From Acidobacteriota bacterium (GTDB taxonomy: Bacteria; Acidobacteriota; Terriglobia; Terriglobales; Acidobacteriaceae): 64,000 nucleotides of DNA. Shown here one piece after another: positions 15,817 through 26,596 of the stretch. The notes beneath the pieces are model-generated. The model had not been told where the DNA came from. It searched no databases and saw nothing but the letters and a program-made list of their open reading frames with translations. The stretch's first letter is position 1. Every line of letters starts with the position of its first letter. Position numbers and translations under genes: made by a program. Location of the stretch: NCBI GenBank assembly GCA_023441255.1, contig JAEZPW010000062.1, positions 1 through 64,000 on the forward strand, given 5' to 3'.

Positions 15817-17484
15817 GGCGGTACGGCGAAGTGGAAGATCAGCGGTTTCATCAGCTCCGGGTGTGCTTGTCAGTTCTCGGTTCTCTTCGTGATACTCCAT
15901 CTCGGTGTTCACGGCCCATATGTTGGTTTTATCGACGCGACCCTCGATGATATTGTCGACGGCTGTCATGGCGGTAAGCATGGAGTGGTCTTGGTTGTTG
16001 TATTTGTGCATGCCGTTCCTGCCAACAAGGAACAGGTTGTCGAAGGAGTCAAGCCAGTCCTGCAACTGCGGAAAGCGGTTGTAGGTACCGAAGTAGGCCG
16101 GGTAGCTCTTGGGCATGCGCAGCACAGTGCCATCCAGGACCTTGTTTTCATCGATGATGCCGATTGTGTGGAGTTCCTGTCGGGCGAGTTGAGCCATTTC
16201 GTCATCAGTGCGGGACCACAAGGCATCACCTTCGTTGCAGAAATATTCGACTCCGACCCAAATCTTCCGCGCATCGGCCACCATGGCCGGGCTCCAGTTG
16301 TTGAAGATCTGCAGCCTGCCGGCGAGGACTTCGGGTTCTTGTATGTAAATCCAGTTGTCGGAGATCGGGGTTCCGGTGGCGGGATCATGTCCGTTCTTGT
16401 CTTTGATCTTCAAGCCATCCAGCAGGAGTCCGACGGTGATGAAGTCGCGATACATGAGGCCGTCGCTGATCTCGCCGATTGGTTCAGGGACCGGGCAGTC
16501 GAGGGTGTGCACGAGTTCCTTGACGGGCATGGTGCTGAAAAAATAGTCGCCAGCGAACTCGTGATGATTGCCCTCGTTGTCTCTGCAGACCAGCGAACGG
16601 ATTTTTCGTGTGCGCGGATCTACATGGAGCTTCTCAACGGAAACATCCGTGTAGATATGGCCGCCCATGGCAATGATTTTTTGGGCGACCTCTTCCCACA
16701 TCTGTCCGGGACCGAGTTTGGGATACAAGAAGCGTTCTATCAGCGACGTTTCGGTCTGCTTCTGTGATACGCCTGACGAATGAGAAATCAGATGCTTTGC
16801 TGCGTGGGCAATGGTCCTGCTGATGGAGAGTCTCTTGATCCGCTGCTCGCCCCAAGCTGCGTCGATCTGATCGCACGGCACGCCCCAGACCTTCTCCGTG
16901 TAAGACTTGAAGAAAGTCGAGTAGAGCTCCTCGCCGAAACGGTTGATGAAGAACTGTTCGAGGTTGTCGACATTCTTTAGCGGAAACGCCATGCGTTTCA
17001 TATAGCTCAGGCCTATACGCGTGGTGCGCCAGAGGCCGAGGTTCGCCAAGGTTGCAGGCGAGAGTGTTATGGGATAGTCGAAGAACTTGCGAAGGAAGTA
17101 GATGCGGGACTTGCGGCTGCGCACCAGCATCACCTTGTCCGTGTCGGTAACGTGCCCGTTGCCGTTGCCCGAGCGGAGTCCGCTCAGCGACCGCGATCGA
17201 CGCTGGTACGTGATGATGTTATCGCCGTTGTGACCTTCTGCTTCGGGAGCGAGCGGAAGGTGTGAGAGCCACCAGTTCATGACTCGATCGCTCTTGGAGA
17301 AAAAGCGGTGGCCGCCGAGGTCGATGCGATTGCCCTTGTAATTTACAGTTCGCGATATTCCTCCCATGTAGCGGCTCTTTTCGAGCACGATCGGAATGAT
17401 GCCGGTTCGCATAAGGAGTTCGTAGGCGGCTGTGAGTCCAGCGGGGCCGGCGCCGATAATGATGGCGTGCTTGGGGCTGGTCAT
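15814..17484 (-). CDS. FAD-dependent oxidoreductase of the amine-oxidase/UDP-galactopyranose-mutase-like group
   Basis: This 556-residue flavoprotein begins with an ADP-binding Rossmann motif ([18 protein letters not shown]) followed by [13 protein letters not shown] and [12 protein letters not shown], typical of the NAD(P)/FAD-dependent oxidoreductases found beside surface-polysaccharide genes. The C-terminal FAD contact region reads [20 protein letters not shown]. Family members resemble UDP-galactopyranose mutases and protoporphyrinogen oxidases, but the substrate is not settled. Start 17484 forms a 4-bp ATGA overlap with the upstream GT-C gene, so the two are translationally coupled and probably act on the same glycan. 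The in-frame extension to 17571 lies inside that gene and is rejected. Confidence 0.85.
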   Translation of the reverse strand: MTSPKHAIIIGAGPAGLTAAYELLMRTGIIPIVLEKSRYMGGISRTVNYKGNRIDLGGHRFFSKSDRVMNWWLSHLPLAPEAEGHNGDNIITYQRRSRSLSGLRSGNGNGHVTDTDKVMLVRSRKSRIYFLRKFFDYPITLSPATLANLGLWRTTRIGLSYMKRMAFPLKNVDNLEQFFINRFGEELYSTFFKSYTEKVWGVPCDQIDAAWGEQRIKRLSISRTIAHAAKHLISHSSGVSQKQTETSLIERFLYPKLGPGQMWEEVAQKIIAMGGHIYTDVSVEKLHVDPRTRKIRSLVCRDNEGNHHEFAGDYFFSTMPVKELVHTLDCPVPEPIGEISDGLMYRDFITVGLLLDGLKIKDKNGHDPATGTPISDNWIYIQEPEVLAGRLQIFNNWSPAMVADARKIWVGVEYFCNEGDALWSRTDDEMAQLARQELHTIGIIDENKVLDGTVLRMPKSYPAYFGTYNRFPQLQDWLDSFDNLFLVGRNGMHKYNNQDHSMLTAMTAVDNIIEGRVDKTNIWAVNTEMEYHEENRELTSTPGADETADLPLRRTA

Positions 17485-19214
17485 CTTTTTCTCAAGGTTG
17501 CCGTCGCAAAAGGCACCGTTCGTGACAAGGCCAGCGCTGCGTCCGGGGACGGTGTTTCCTGGTCGGTGCAATCCATCCGAGCGGGATCAATGGGTATAAG
17601 TTGCGGCCAGGGGAATCCGTCGGGGTACAGAAACCAGATCTTTCGAGGGGCATAGTAATTCACGAGACGGCAGTCTTCGCGGTTTCCCATCGACCGAGCG
17701 AACAGCACTCTGGCGTGTTCCAGGTCGGGCGGGTTGTAAACCCATTCCTGGTATGACTCGTGAAATTGCGAGTATTTGACGATGAGCAGGTGCCTGCCGC
17801 CTTCGCGCTCAAGCTGATGGATGATGCGCTGGCGTTCAATATTAAATTCAGCGGGGTACCACCATCGTGAACGCTTGCCGTCCTGAAAACGGTCGTGCCA
17901 CCACAACAGTGACATGAGCGCCAGCACGACGACCAACGCGCGAGACCAGTACAAGCCGAACCTGCGCCGGCGCAAGCGCAACGCACGGACATAGCGCAAG
18001 CCGAGGAATGCCAGGCCATAGAAGCTGACGAGCAGCGGCGCGGGATAGGACGAGAGTGGCCACCAGACGACGACGAAGAGGCCCAGCACAACAAACAGAA
18101 GAGTAGCCACGAGCAGAAGGTGCCGCCGCGACCATAACGCGTAGCACAGCCCGACCATTGCGAGAATGATGAGGGGGGCGAAGTGCTCGGTGTAGTAGTA
18201 GTTGAACTTGTTCTCGGTCAAGAACTCAATGCCGCTCGTCGTAGTGGCAAGTTTCCCGGGCTCGCCTTCCCACTTCTCGTAGAGTCTGGCCATTTGATAG
18301 TGGCGGTAGGGGGGCTCAGGAAGTTCTTTCATGCCGAGAAACGGCTGGACGAAGTGATACTGCTCGAAGTTGGCGACATACGGCATGGTCCGAACACTGC
18401 CCGTACTGCGGTAGTTGTAGTACGCCATGGCGAGCGCGAGGACGGCAAGCAAGGCGGTCGTAGGCACGAGCACCCGAACGAAAAGGCGGGTGCGGTAAAT
18501 CCAGTACACGAAGGCGACAGCTAGCGGAATGGTGAAAAGGAAGCCTTCGAAGGGGCGACTGTTGGCCAGCAACGCGATCCCGATCACCAGTACGGGGATA
18601 TAGGCCGGGCGTCGCGAGCGAACGAGGCGTATGAATGCTCCCAGCGCGAGGGCTGCTCCGAGGGCTGCGACTGACCCACCCCAGTAGGAATCCCCGGTGT
18701 TTGTGAACATGCCGTACTTGAGCGCGCAGTAAAGTCCGGCGAGCAATGCGTACCTGGGACGGATGAGCGGCTGCAAGGCCCAACAGATGGCTGCACACAT
18801 GAGCCCACAACTCAGCCAGACGCCCCACCAAGGATTTCCACCTGTGACGATGCCGAGTGCGAGGAACAGACTGGGTGCGGGCTGGTACATGGTCTGATAG
18901 CTGGGGACCATGTTTATGTGAAGACTTTCGAAGTGCTGCCAAAAAGCGGGAACGGGATTGGTGAGCCTGCCGAGTGCGAAAGTCTGAGCTCCAAGCACGA
19001 AGCTGAACTCGTCGGCAATCTTCGGCTCGGGAGGCGGAACCCAGCGCAGCACGGCAAGTCGCGGCAGCATTGACACCGCTGCGCAAAGCACTACTGATAA
19101 CCGTCGCCGGTTGGCCAATCTGCTGAAGCAGGCCTCCGCTTTCCTCCCAACGCGGAAGTGAAAGAACGCACCTCCCAGCAGAACACTGACGATGAAAAGA
19201 GAAGCTTCACGCAT
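17481..19214 (-). CDS. GT-C-fold polytopic membrane glycosyltransferase-like protein
   Basis: This 577-residue protein has about eleven predicted membrane helices and a soluble C-terminal domain. In the first extracytoplasmic loop it has [17 protein letters not shown], where GT-C enzymes (ArnT, PMT, GT39) carry their catalytic acidic pair. After the last helix (near residue 430) about 145 residues form a periplasmic domain ([32 protein letters not shown]). It likely moves a sugar from a polyprenyl-phosphate carrier onto a lipid, glycan or protein. It is first gene of a two-gene unit with the FAD oxidoreductase. The ATG at 19214 lies in an ordinary context. The 291 bp upstream hold no gene, only a small ACTGG-N8-CCAGT hairpin. 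Confidence 0.75.
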   Translation of the reverse strand: MREASLFIVSVLLGGAFFHFRVGRKAEACFSRLANRRRLSVVLCAAVSMLPRLAVLRWVPPPEPKIADEFSFVLGAQTFALGRLTNPVPAFWQHFESLHINMVPSYQTMYQPAPSLFLALGIVTGGNPWWGVWLSCGLMCAAICWALQPLIRPRYALLAGLYCALKYGMFTNTGDSYWGGSVAALGAALALGAFIRLVRSRRPAYIPVLVIGIALLANSRPFEGFLFTIPLAVAFVYWIYRTRLFVRVLVPTTALLAVLALAMAYYNYRSTGSVRTMPYVANFEQYHFVQPFLGMKELPEPPYRHYQMARLYEKWEGEPGKLATTTSGIEFLTENKFNYYYTEHFAPLIILAMVGLCYALWSRRHLLLVATLLFVVLGLFVVVWWPLSSYPAPLLVSFYGLAFLGLRYVRALRLRRRRFGLYWSRALVVVLALMSLLWWHDRFQDGKRSRWWYPAEFNIERQRIIHQLEREGGRHLLIVKYSQFHESYQEWVYNPPDLEHARVLFARSMGNREDCRLVNYYAPRKIWFLYPDGFPWPQLIPIDPARMDCTDQETPSPDAALALSRTVPFATATLRKR

Positions 19215-19505
19215 TCAACAGCTCGAGTGGCCCATCCTGCTTACATGCAGTTCTAAACAGACCAGCTTGGCCTGGTGACTGGAAGAAACACCAGTCGAGT
19301 GTAGTTGCTTCTTTGCCATACGATGCTGGACCGCTTTACTGCTGATGCGTCAAGCTATGCCATCTGTTGTGCCATCGGCCGCAAGCCAATCAAAATCATC
19401 GGTTTGTGCGACTGTTCGTGTGGGGGTTAGAGATCGCGAGGCGATTCAGCAGCTCAGGCCGTGAGGTTCGATCGGTCGAAACACATAAAACGTCCGAAAG
19501 TAGCC

Positions 19506-20879
19506 CTACGCGGCGGGCGCAAGATGGGTCGATGCAGACGCGCGGGGCCGAATTCCGCGGGGCATTACTCCGCGTATGGAGGCGTCGAGGAGTTCCACGA
19601 AGTGCATTGCGGGAATGGAGTGTCCCGCCTGGCGAAGGCCGGAAGAGATCTGCAGGATGCATCCGGGATTGCCCGTGACGAGCAGGTCGGGCATAACACT
19701 CACGATGTTTTGGACCTTGCGCTGTCCGAGTTCGCTCGCTGCGGTGGGCTGAACAAGGTTGTAAATGCCTGCGGAGCCGCAGCAGAGGGCCGATTCAGGA
19801 ATCTCGACGACCTCTAATCCTGGTATGCGAGCGAGTACCTCGCGAGGCTGCAGGCGAACGCGCTGCGCGTGTTGCAAGTGACAGGCGTCGTGGTACGCGA
19901 CCCTGAGCGGGATGGGGTGACGCGGCGCCTGTGGTTCCAGTTCCGCCAGAATCTCGGAAATATCGCGGCATTTGGATGCGAACGCCTCAGCGCGGCGAGC
20001 GTAGGCAGGGTCCCCGCGCAGGAGATGGCTGTATTCCTTCATGTTCGAGCCGCATCCCGCGGCGTCGATGACGACGGCGTCAACTTTCGCACGCTCAAAC
20101 ACGTCGATCATGTCACGCGCGGCGGCCCGAGCCTCGTGCAGTCGTCCAGCGTGAGTCATGAGGGCGCCGCAGCAGCCCTGTTCGCGAGGAATGATGACTT
20201 CGCAACCTTCCGCAGAGAGGACCGAGGCGGTCGCCGCGTTTACGTGGTGAAAGAAGACGCGCTGCACGCATCCGAGGAGGAGGCCGACGCGTTTTCGGGT
20301 GCGCCCGACGGCAGGAATTCGCTCCGGCATGCGCGACCAGATGGCGTCGCCTGTTACCACTGGGAGCTGCGATTCCATAGCACGCAGACGTGCGGGCAAC
20401 AAGGCAAGCAGGCCGAGCCTGTTGACGAAGCGCCGGAGCCCGATACGCTCGCAGGCCCACAAGGGCAAAAGGGCCAGCCGCAAGCGAAGCGGGTGAGGAA
20501 AGAGCGTGAAGATGAACTCCCGGTGCAGACGGTCAGACCACTCGCGCCGGTAGTTTCGCTCGAGCTGCGCGCGCGTCGCTTCGATGAGCTTCTCGTACTG
20601 GACACCCGACGGGCAGGCAGTCATGCAGGCCATGCATCCGAGGCATTTGTCGAAGTGCGAGACGAACTTGTCGGTCATGACGGCCTTGCCTTCGAGGCCA
20701 AGTTTCATGAGGTAAATGCGGCCGCGGGGTGAGTCCATCTCCTCGTTCCAGAGCGCATAGGTGGGGCAGGTAGGGAGGCAGAACCCACAGTGCACACACT
20801 GGTCGATGAGTCGATTCGAGGGTGGTTCCTGCTGATCGAATGCGGTCTTGCCGTGCGTTTCCGGTGCTTGCGCCGGCAT
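19506..20879 (-). CDS. glcF: Glycolate oxidase iron-sulfur subunit
   Basis: This 457-residue subunit takes electrons from GlcD/GlcE flavins and passes them on, probably to quinone. Two [4Fe-4S] motifs are at the N-terminus (CVHCGFCLPTCPTY and CLGCMACMTACPSG). Two CCG domains follow, with REQGCCGALMTHAG and SALCCGSAGIYN, and a third cysteine-rich stretch AAGCGSNMKEY. The ATG at 20879 overlaps the glcE stop as TGATG with GGAGG 6 nt upstream, a tight coupling that excludes the in-frame extension to 20981. It is last gene of the permease-glcD-glcE-glcF operon. The C-terminus has a 20-residue Ala/Arg tail beyond the family. Confidence 0.92.
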   Translation of the reverse strand: MPAQAPETHGKTAFDQQEPPSNRLIDQCVHCGFCLPTCPTYALWNEEMDSPRGRIYLMKLGLEGKAVMTDKFVSHFDKCLGCMACMTACPSGVQYEKLIEATRAQLERNYRREWSDRLHREFIFTLFPHPLRLRLALLPLWACERIGLRRFVNRLGLLALLPARLRAMESQLPVVTGDAIWSRMPERIPAVGRTRKRVGLLLGCVQRVFFHHVNAATASVLSAEGCEVIIPREQGCCGALMTHAGRLHEARAAARDMIDVFERAKVDAVVIDAAGCGSNMKEYSHLLRGDPAYARRAEAFASKCRDISEILAELEPQAPRHPIPLRVAYHDACHLQHAQRVRLQPREVLARIPGLEVVEIPESALCCGSAGIYNLVQPTAASELGQRKVQNIVSVMPDLLVTGNPGCILQISSGLRQAGHSIPAMHFVELLDASIRGVMPRGIRPRASASTHLAPAA

Positions 20880-22159
20880 CAGATGCCTCCCACGAAGCGT
20901 CCTGGGTTGAGTGTTGCTTTTGGGTCGAATTGCTGTTTGATGCGACGCATGAGAGGCAAAGCAGTGCCGACGTCGCCCCAAGAGTCGAGCATGTTGCTGG
21001 CACCCCGGAGGTTGTGCCGCACCACGAGCGAGCCGGTCTTCGACTCGAACTTTGCCCGCAGCCGCGCCACGGTGTCGACAATCGAGTCAGGGTTGCTTCC
21101 CTCAATCCGCAGCGTGAGTAATCCGGTGGCCTGGGCAACAAAGGACCATTCGAGCCGGGCGGCACCGCACTGGGCGGCAATAAGGTCCGCGGCAGCGGCA
21201 ATTTCGGACGGGAGAACGCTGACACTGGCAATCACAGCCGATTCGGCGTTGTGCCAGAGCTTCTCACGTGCGTTCCAAGGCGCGTTTTCCGGAGGGGCTT
21301 CAAGCAGAGTCCGCGCCATCTCGCGGATCTGGGCGGCCTGCGCCGAGACTCCGGCTTCCGTTCCCTCGAAGAGGACGTCAAGCATTGGCTGGCTGTCGTG
21401 CGAAAGCCGCAGCTGCATGGCAACGTACGCGAGCTGCGAGTCGAGGACACGCATCATGAAACGGTTCGCTTCTTGTGCCGTGGGTGCGGCGAAGGCGAGA
21501 CTGCGTGTTTCCAGTGGGCTGGGATGGAGCCGGAAGATCGCCTGGGTAATGACCGCAAGCGAACCGAGCGACCCGGTCATCAGCTTGGGGAGGTCGTATC
21601 CGGCAACGTTCTTGACGACTTTGCCGCCGCTGCGAGCGAGCGTGCCGTCGGGGAGGGCGACGGTCATGCCGATGATCAGGTCGCGCAAAGAACCGAAGCG
21701 CAGACGCAGGGCGCCGCTGTCGTTCGTGGCGAGAATCCCGCCGATGGTTGCGCGTTCGGGCCAAAGGACGTCAATTGACAATCGCTGTTTATGGAGGGCG
21801 AGAGTCTGCTGCAGGCGTTGAACGGTGCAGCCTGCATCGACGGTGGCCGTCATGTCGGCCCAGGCATGCTCCAGCACGCGGTTGAGGCGGCGGAGTGAGA
21901 GCACGAGGTCGGCGCCGCGGGGAGCGTTGCCCCACTCCAACTTGGTGCCGTTACCGCGTGGCAGAACACGGAGCGAATGAGCATTGGCCCAGGTAAGCAC
22001 GAGGGCCACTTCCTCCTGCGTGCCGGGCTCAACGATGCAGGTCGGCTGCACGCCGAGAACGCAGTCCTCCGACATGGCGGCGCGCACGTTACGCGCACCG
22101 ACAATCGATTCGAGTTCACCCCAGTTCGCTGAGGCGGTTTGAATGGACCTGCTAGACAT
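20879..22159 (-). CDS. glcE: Glycolate oxidase FAD-binding subunit
   Basis: This 426-residue flavin subunit of the glycolate oxidase complex is required with GlcD and GlcF to oxidise glycolate to glyoxylate. A PCMH-type FAD domain is visible: VEPGTQEEVALVLTWAN, RVLPRGNGTKLEWG, DVLWPERATIGGILATNDSGALR, GKVVKNVAGYDLPKLMTGS. It is followed by a reduced cap domain and a C-terminal FDPKATLNPGRF motif. The ATG at 22159 overlaps the glcD stop (TGATG), so it is translated by coupling; a longer frame to 22228 lies within glcD. The fold is the same as GlcD but without the GlcD catalytic His segment, as expected for the E subunit. Confidence 0.92.
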   Translation of the reverse strand: MSSRSIQTASANWGELESIVGARNVRAAMSEDCVLGVQPTCIVEPGTQEEVALVLTWANAHSLRVLPRGNGTKLEWGNAPRGADLVLSLRRLNRVLEHAWADMTATVDAGCTVQRLQQTLALHKQRLSIDVLWPERATIGGILATNDSGALRLRFGSLRDLIIGMTVALPDGTLARSGGKVVKNVAGYDLPKLMTGSLGSLAVITQAIFRLHPSPLETRSLAFAAPTAQEANRFMMRVLDSQLAYVAMQLRLSHDSQPMLDVLFEGTEAGVSAQAAQIREMARTLLEAPPENAPWNAREKLWHNAESAVIASVSVLPSEIAAAADLIAAQCGAARLEWSFVAQATGLLTLRIEGSNPDSIVDTVARLRAKFESKTGSLVVRHNLRGASNMLDSWGDVGTALPLMRRIKQQFDPKATLNPGRFVGGI

Positions 22160-23655
22160 CAGAAGAACTGCGCCACACCGGCTTTCTCGAGAGGGTGCGG
22201 CTCGTAGGGGCCTTGCCTTTCGGCACACAGCCTGGGTCGCGGAAAGACCTTTGTGGGATTCGAGAGCTGGTCGGGATCAAAGGCGCAACGCACGAGTTGC
22301 ATGGTGTCGAGGTCGGGCTCGGCAAACATCTCGGCCATATACATCTTTTTTTCCTGGCCGACACCGTGTTCGCCCGTGATGGATCCACCGGCGCTGATGC
22401 ATAGGCGCAGGATGTCTCCGGCCAGTTTTTCCGCTGCCTGCTCCTGCCCGGCGATACTGCGGTCGTAAAGCACAAGCGGATGCAGGTTGCCGTCCCCGGC
22501 GTGAAAAACGTTGGCGACGCGCAGACCCGCTGCCGCGCTCAAGCGCTCGATCTCGCTCATGACTTGGGCAAGCGCGGTGCGCGGGATGACACCGTCCTGC
22601 ACGATGTAGTTAGGAGAGATGCGGCCCATGGCGGCGAACGCAGCCTTTCGTCCCTTCCAGATGTTGATCCGCTCGGCCTCGGACTGCGCGAGGCGGGTCT
22701 CCCAGGCGCCGCATTGAGTGCAGATGCGGCGTACGTTTTCCATGAGTTCAATTACTTCTGCAGATGGTCCGTCCAACTCGACCAAGAGTAATCCGCCGCA
22801 ATCGGGGTAGCCGGCGTGGACTGCCGCCTCGGCTGCCTGAATGGCGAGATTGTCCATCATCTCGATCGCGGCGGGCAGCATGCCGGCAGCGATGATTTCT
22901 CCGACAGCGGTGCCGGCCTCATTGGTGGAATTGAAAGCGGCAAGGAATGTCTGCACGACCTCGGGTCGCTTGATGATCCGTAAAATGACCTTGGTGACAA
23001 CGCCGAGAGTTCCTTCCGATCCGACGAAGACACCGGCGAGGTCGTAACCGGGCCGATCGAGGGTTTTACCGCCGAGATGGACGAGCGACCCGTCTGGCAG
23101 TACCACTTCCATTCCGAGTACGTGGGTGGTGGTGAATCCGTACTTGAGGCAGTGCGCGCCGCCAGAGTTTTCGGCCACGTTGCCGCCGATCGAACAGACC
23201 AGTTGCGAGGACGGATCGGGCGCGTAAAAGTATCCTTTGGCCGAGACGGCCTGGGTGACGGCGAGATTGATCGCGCCGGGCTCCACCACGACGCGCTGGT
23301 TAGGGATGTCGATTTCGAGAATCCGGTTCAGCCGGGCCAGACTGATGACGATTCCGCCCTCGACCGGCAGTGCGCCTCCACTCAGACCCGTGCCTGACCC
23401 GCGTGCTACGAACGGAATGTGCTCGCGATAACAGAGACGAACGACTGACTGCACCTGTTCGGCGCTACCCGGGATCACAACCGCAGAGGGAACGACGCGG
23501 AAGTTGGTGAGTCCGTCGCATTCGTACGTGTGCAGTTCTTCCGGAGCGGTTATCAGTCCGCGCTCGCCGACCACGGTGCGAAGCTCGTTTAGAACGGGTT
23601 CGCGCAATCCGGCGGACCTCAACGGAAGCGGTTCGACCACAGCTCTGACACCCAT
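22159..23655 (-). CDS. glcD: Glycolate oxidase / D-2-hydroxyacid dehydrogenase catalytic subunit
   Basis: This 498-residue FAD enzyme of the VAO family oxidises a D-2-hydroxyacid such as glycolate or D-lactate. The PCMH domain shows VIPGSAEQVQSVVRLC, FVARGSGTGLSGGALPVEGG, DPSSQLVCSIGGNVAENSGG and GYDLAGVFVGSEGTLGVV. The C-terminal domain has the substrate-site VFHAGDGNLHPLVLYD and SITGEHGVGQEKK. The ATG at 23655 has GGATAGG directly upstream; a GTG at 23676 is less likely. It follows the permease gene by 104 bp and leads the coupled trio glcD-glcE-glcF. Glycolate versus D-lactate cannot be told from sequence by eye, but the three-subunit layout favours glycolate. Confidence 0.93.
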   Translation of the reverse strand: MGVRAVVEPLPLRSAGLREPVLNELRTVVGERGLITAPEELHTYECDGLTNFRVVPSAVVIPGSAEQVQSVVRLCYREHIPFVARGSGTGLSGGALPVEGGIVISLARLNRILEIDIPNQRVVVEPGAINLAVTQAVSAKGYFYAPDPSSQLVCSIGGNVAENSGGAHCLKYGFTTTHVLGMEVVLPDGSLVHLGGKTLDRPGYDLAGVFVGSEGTLGVVTKVILRIIKRPEVVQTFLAAFNSTNEAGTAVGEIIAAGMLPAAIEMMDNLAIQAAEAAVHAGYPDCGGLLLVELDGPSAEVIELMENVRRICTQCGAWETRLAQSEAERINIWKGRKAAFAAMGRISPNYIVQDGVIPRTALAQVMSEIERLSAAAGLRVANVFHAGDGNLHPLVLYDRSIAGQEQAAEKLAGDILRLCISAGGSITGEHGVGQEKKMYMAEMFAEPDLDTMQLVRCAFDPDQLSNPTKVFPRPRLCAERQGPYEPHPLEKAGVAQFF

Positions 23656-23759
23656 CCCTATCCAGATGCAAAACACTCAACAAACGTACAAGGCGGAGTA
23701 AAGAGACGGATAGACGTAGCGCTGGCCGTCAAGTTGCCTTACTTTGCCGCTGTGCGCGC

Positions 23760-25631
23760 CTACTTCACGAACGTGAGCCCATGCGGCACCGCGCCCGGGA
23801 AAACATAGGCGTATGCGAGCACGATCAGTCCAACGATGGATGCGAGCGCCACCGAGTGCCAAAAGACGTAGCGGAAAATCTTGCCCTCGTTTCCGACCTG
23901 GTTGGTAGCGGCGGTGGCCACGACGATCGACTGGGCGTCCACCATCTTGCCCATGACGCCACCGGCGGAGTTCGCGGCGGCCATGAGGATGGGGTCAAGC
24001 CCCAGTTGTTGCGCGGTGATCCGTTGCAAGCTGCCGAACAGCGCGTTGGAAGACGTGTCACTGCCGGTCAGCGCCACCCCAAGCCAGCCCAGGAACGTAC
24101 CAAAGAACGGGAACAGCACGCCCGTTCTGGTGAATGCGAGCCCGAGCACCGCGTCCATGCCGGAGTATCGGGTTATGAAGCCCAGTCCGAGCATGAACGA
24201 GATGGCTATCACGGCGAAACGCATGCGGTACAGAGTGTGGCCGAAGATCGCGAGCAGTTTGCGCGGAGTGAGCCTGAGCAGCAGGCCCGCTACAATGGCG
24301 GCCAGGAAGCAGCCTGTACCCGTGGCTGAGAGCCAGTTGAAGTCGTACTTGGCGGCTTCCGGAGTGGGTTTGGGCACGACCGGCTGCGCCCGGTTTACTT
24401 GCTTGTGCAGGAAGGGCACTTCCCAGCCACCCCGCGCGAACGCGGGCGTCGTGTAAGTGTTCAAGACCTTCTTGACGCTGGGCAGTCCCCAGAGGAGCAC
24501 GAAAATGGACAGAATCGCGAATGGCATCCACGCCTTCGCAATCTGTCCGGCGGTGTAGTGAGGAACGGATCGCGAGGCGGCGGAGGATCGCGAGGCCCGC
24601 AAAGATTGTGCTGCCTGTATCGACTCAACCCGTCCCATTTGCGGGGCCGGGGCGGCGCTTGCCTCGGCCGGAACCAGCGCAGGTCCGCCGGGAGCGTCGG
24701 GGCTTGACGCGAAGGCAGTGGCCGGATCCGTTCCGGTGGGCCGCAAGACGAGGTTGGGCCTCGCCGCCGCCTGAACTGATGCGAACTCGTCGCGTTCCTC
24801 TTCGAACCGCCATATACGTTTGGGCTGCCACACCCGCAGGAACAACAAGGTGACAATGAGCGAAACGACACCGGAGGCGATGTCGACGAGGTTGCTGTCT
24901 ACGTGGTTGGACCAGAGGTACTGAGTACCGGCGAAAGACACGCCGACGACGAGTATCGCGGGGAGAACTTCGAAGGTCTCCGCCCATCCGACCATGGCGC
25001 GGACGAGCCAGAATGGAACGATAACAGCGGTGAAGGGCAGAATGCGTCCGATCATGGCGTTGAGGTCGGATTCGGGAAGTCCGCTCACAAGGGCCAGGGT
25101 GTGGACGGGGGTTCCGATTGCGCCCCAAGCCACTGGCGCAGTGTTCGCTATCAGGTTGAGCGCGGCTGCCTGGAACGGCCTGAAACCCAGTCCGATCATG
25201 AAGGCGCCAGCGATCGCGACGGGAGCCCCGAAGCCGGCGGCGCCCTCTATGAAGGCACCGAAGCAGAATGCCACCAGCAGCAACTGGAGGCGCCGGTCAG
25301 CGGTGATACCGGCAACCGATTGCTTCATGATCTCGAACTGACCGGTGGCTACCGAGATCTCGTAGAGATACACGGCGGCGACAACGATCCACGCGATCTT
25401 CAGAATGCCGAAGGCGACCCCATAACCGAAGCTCACGGATGCAAGAACCAGGGGCATTCGGAAGACGAAGATCGACACGATGATGGCGGTCAGCGCACCC
25501 GCCGCAGCCGCAAGGTGAGGCCGGACGCGAAGTCCAGCGAGTAATCCGAGCAGCACAACGATTGGCAGCGCGGCAACCAAGGTGGATAGCCACCAGTGGC
25601 CCAGCGGGTCGTACACTTGAGTCCAGGGCAT
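23760..25631 (-). CDS. LctP/GlcA-family lactate/glycolate permease
   Basis: This 623-residue polytopic transporter of the L-lactate permease family (LctP, GlcA) is predicted to import lactate or glycolate with protons. It has about 13 helices. Family segments include AFCFGAFIEGAAGFGAPVAI, NLIANTAPVAWGAIGTP, GSDTSSNALFGSLQ and MAAANSAGGVMGKMVDAQSI. A poorly conserved Ala/Pro/Ser-rich loop of about 90 residues (about 285-375) interrupts the middle and is longer than in E. coli GlcA. Start 25631 (MPWTQVYDPLGHWW) has GAGGG 4-5 nt upstream; a TTG at 25646 is rejected. It is first gene of the operon with glcDEF, which argues for glycolate as a physiological substrate. Confidence 0.9.
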   Translation of the reverse strand: MPWTQVYDPLGHWWLSTLVAALPIVVLLGLLAGLRVRPHLAAAAGALTAIIVSIFVFRMPLVLASVSFGYGVAFGILKIAWIVVAAVYLYEISVATGQFEIMKQSVAGITADRRLQLLLVAFCFGAFIEGAAGFGAPVAIAGAFMIGLGFRPFQAAALNLIANTAPVAWGAIGTPVHTLALVSGLPESDLNAMIGRILPFTAVIVPFWLVRAMVGWAETFEVLPAILVVGVSFAGTQYLWSNHVDSNLVDIASGVVSLIVTLLFLRVWQPKRIWRFEEERDEFASVQAAARPNLVLRPTGTDPATAFASSPDAPGGPALVPAEASAAPAPQMGRVESIQAAQSLRASRSSAASRSVPHYTAGQIAKAWMPFAILSIFVLLWGLPSVKKVLNTYTTPAFARGGWEVPFLHKQVNRAQPVVPKPTPEAAKYDFNWLSATGTGCFLAAIVAGLLLRLTPRKLLAIFGHTLYRMRFAVIAISFMLGLGFITRYSGMDAVLGLAFTRTGVLFPFFGTFLGWLGVALTGSDTSSNALFGSLQRITAQQLGLDPILMAAANSAGGVMGKMVDAQSIVVATAATNQVGNEGKIFRYVFWHSVALASIVGLIVLAYAYVFPGAVPHGLTFVK

Positions 25632-25812
25632 GGAACCCTCACGCAAGCTTGGATTGATGATGCCGTTTGAACTTCCCGCTTTCTTAACCTGCTGCGCGAA
25701 CTGGCCGGTGCCGGAGCACTGAGCAAGTGATTGGTCGATGCAGAACGGAAGCTGCCGGATGTCTGCGGCGGAATTCGGCGCGCGTGATCTGCCGTGGGAT
25801 GGGATCTATGTG

Positions 25813-26460
25813 TTAGCTGGGGAAATGAAAATGCACGTCGTGCTTGGAGACGACCGGCATGCCATCCATTGTTGCCGGCCGGAACCGCCAGTCTCTCAGA
25901 GTTGCCATCACCCGCTGATCAATGCCGGGCTCCAAGCTTTGCAGCAATTTCATATCGACAACTCTGCCTGCGGTATCGATGGTGATCTCTACGATGACAT
26001 CCCCGTGAGCGCCGGGTGCGAACTCCGAGCGGGAGATGGGCGGATCAGGGAAGACCACGGGCAGGGCGGGCCGGATGTCCGGACCTTCAGCGGGCCCGAT
26101 AAGAAGGGAGCCGTAGCGGGTGCCGGCGCGCGCATACTGGTCGCCGGAGTTTCCCTTCTGGTAATTGGGCGGGGCGGGTCGACGACGCTCGTGCCTGGCA
26201 CGAGCAGGCTGCAACAGGCGTGATTTCAGGGCGACCGGAACGTGCTCTGTGGTTTCGGAGTCCTGGTTTCCGTAAGAAGACAGATAGACGAGGTGATAGG
26301 AGTCTTTGCCGTTGCCCTGCGCGATAGAAACAGGGGTGACAAAGATCAGGGCCGTTCGATGCTGGAGGAGAAAGGCCAGCAGGAGCACGTGCCCCAATAC
26401 TGAAATGCAGATGGGCACGTTCCATTTTGGGCGCTCGGTTTCGTGATCGAAGTTGAACAT
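25813..26460 (-). CDS. TonB-family protein (C-terminal TonB domain, short linker)
   Basis: This 215-residue inner-membrane-anchored periplasmic protein has a cytoplasmic start (MFNFDHETERPKWNVP), one membrane helix (ICISVLGHVLLLAFLL), a roughly 90-residue linker and a TonB C-terminal domain (GDVIVEITIDTAGRVVDMKLLQSLEPGIDQRVMATLRDWRFRPA). It could energise the TonB-dependent receptors of this organism, but ExbB/ExbD are not adjacent and the proline-rich linker is short. The ATG at 26487 would add nine residues and cannot be excluded. It is divergent from the nitroreductase gene. Confidence 0.8.
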   Translation of the reverse strand: MFNFDHETERPKWNVPICISVLGHVLLLAFLLQHRTALIFVTPVSIAQGNGKDSYHLVYLSSYGNQDSETTEHVPVALKSRLLQPARARHERRRPAPPNYQKGNSGDQYARAGTRYGSLLIGPAEGPDIRPALPVVFPDPPISRSEFAPGAHGDVIVEITIDTAGRVVDMKLLQSLEPGIDQRVMATLRDWRFRPATMDGMPVVSKHDVHFHFPS

Positions 26461-26596
26461 AAGGGCGTGCTCGCACCCGCAGTGCATTTGACTCTGCCGA
26501 AGCGGTTAAGTAAGCAACCGACCTCTCACCTGCGTGTGACCTTCAGCACAGCAACTTGGCGCCACTGGTACTTACGCTTTCGGGTTGAGGAGCCAG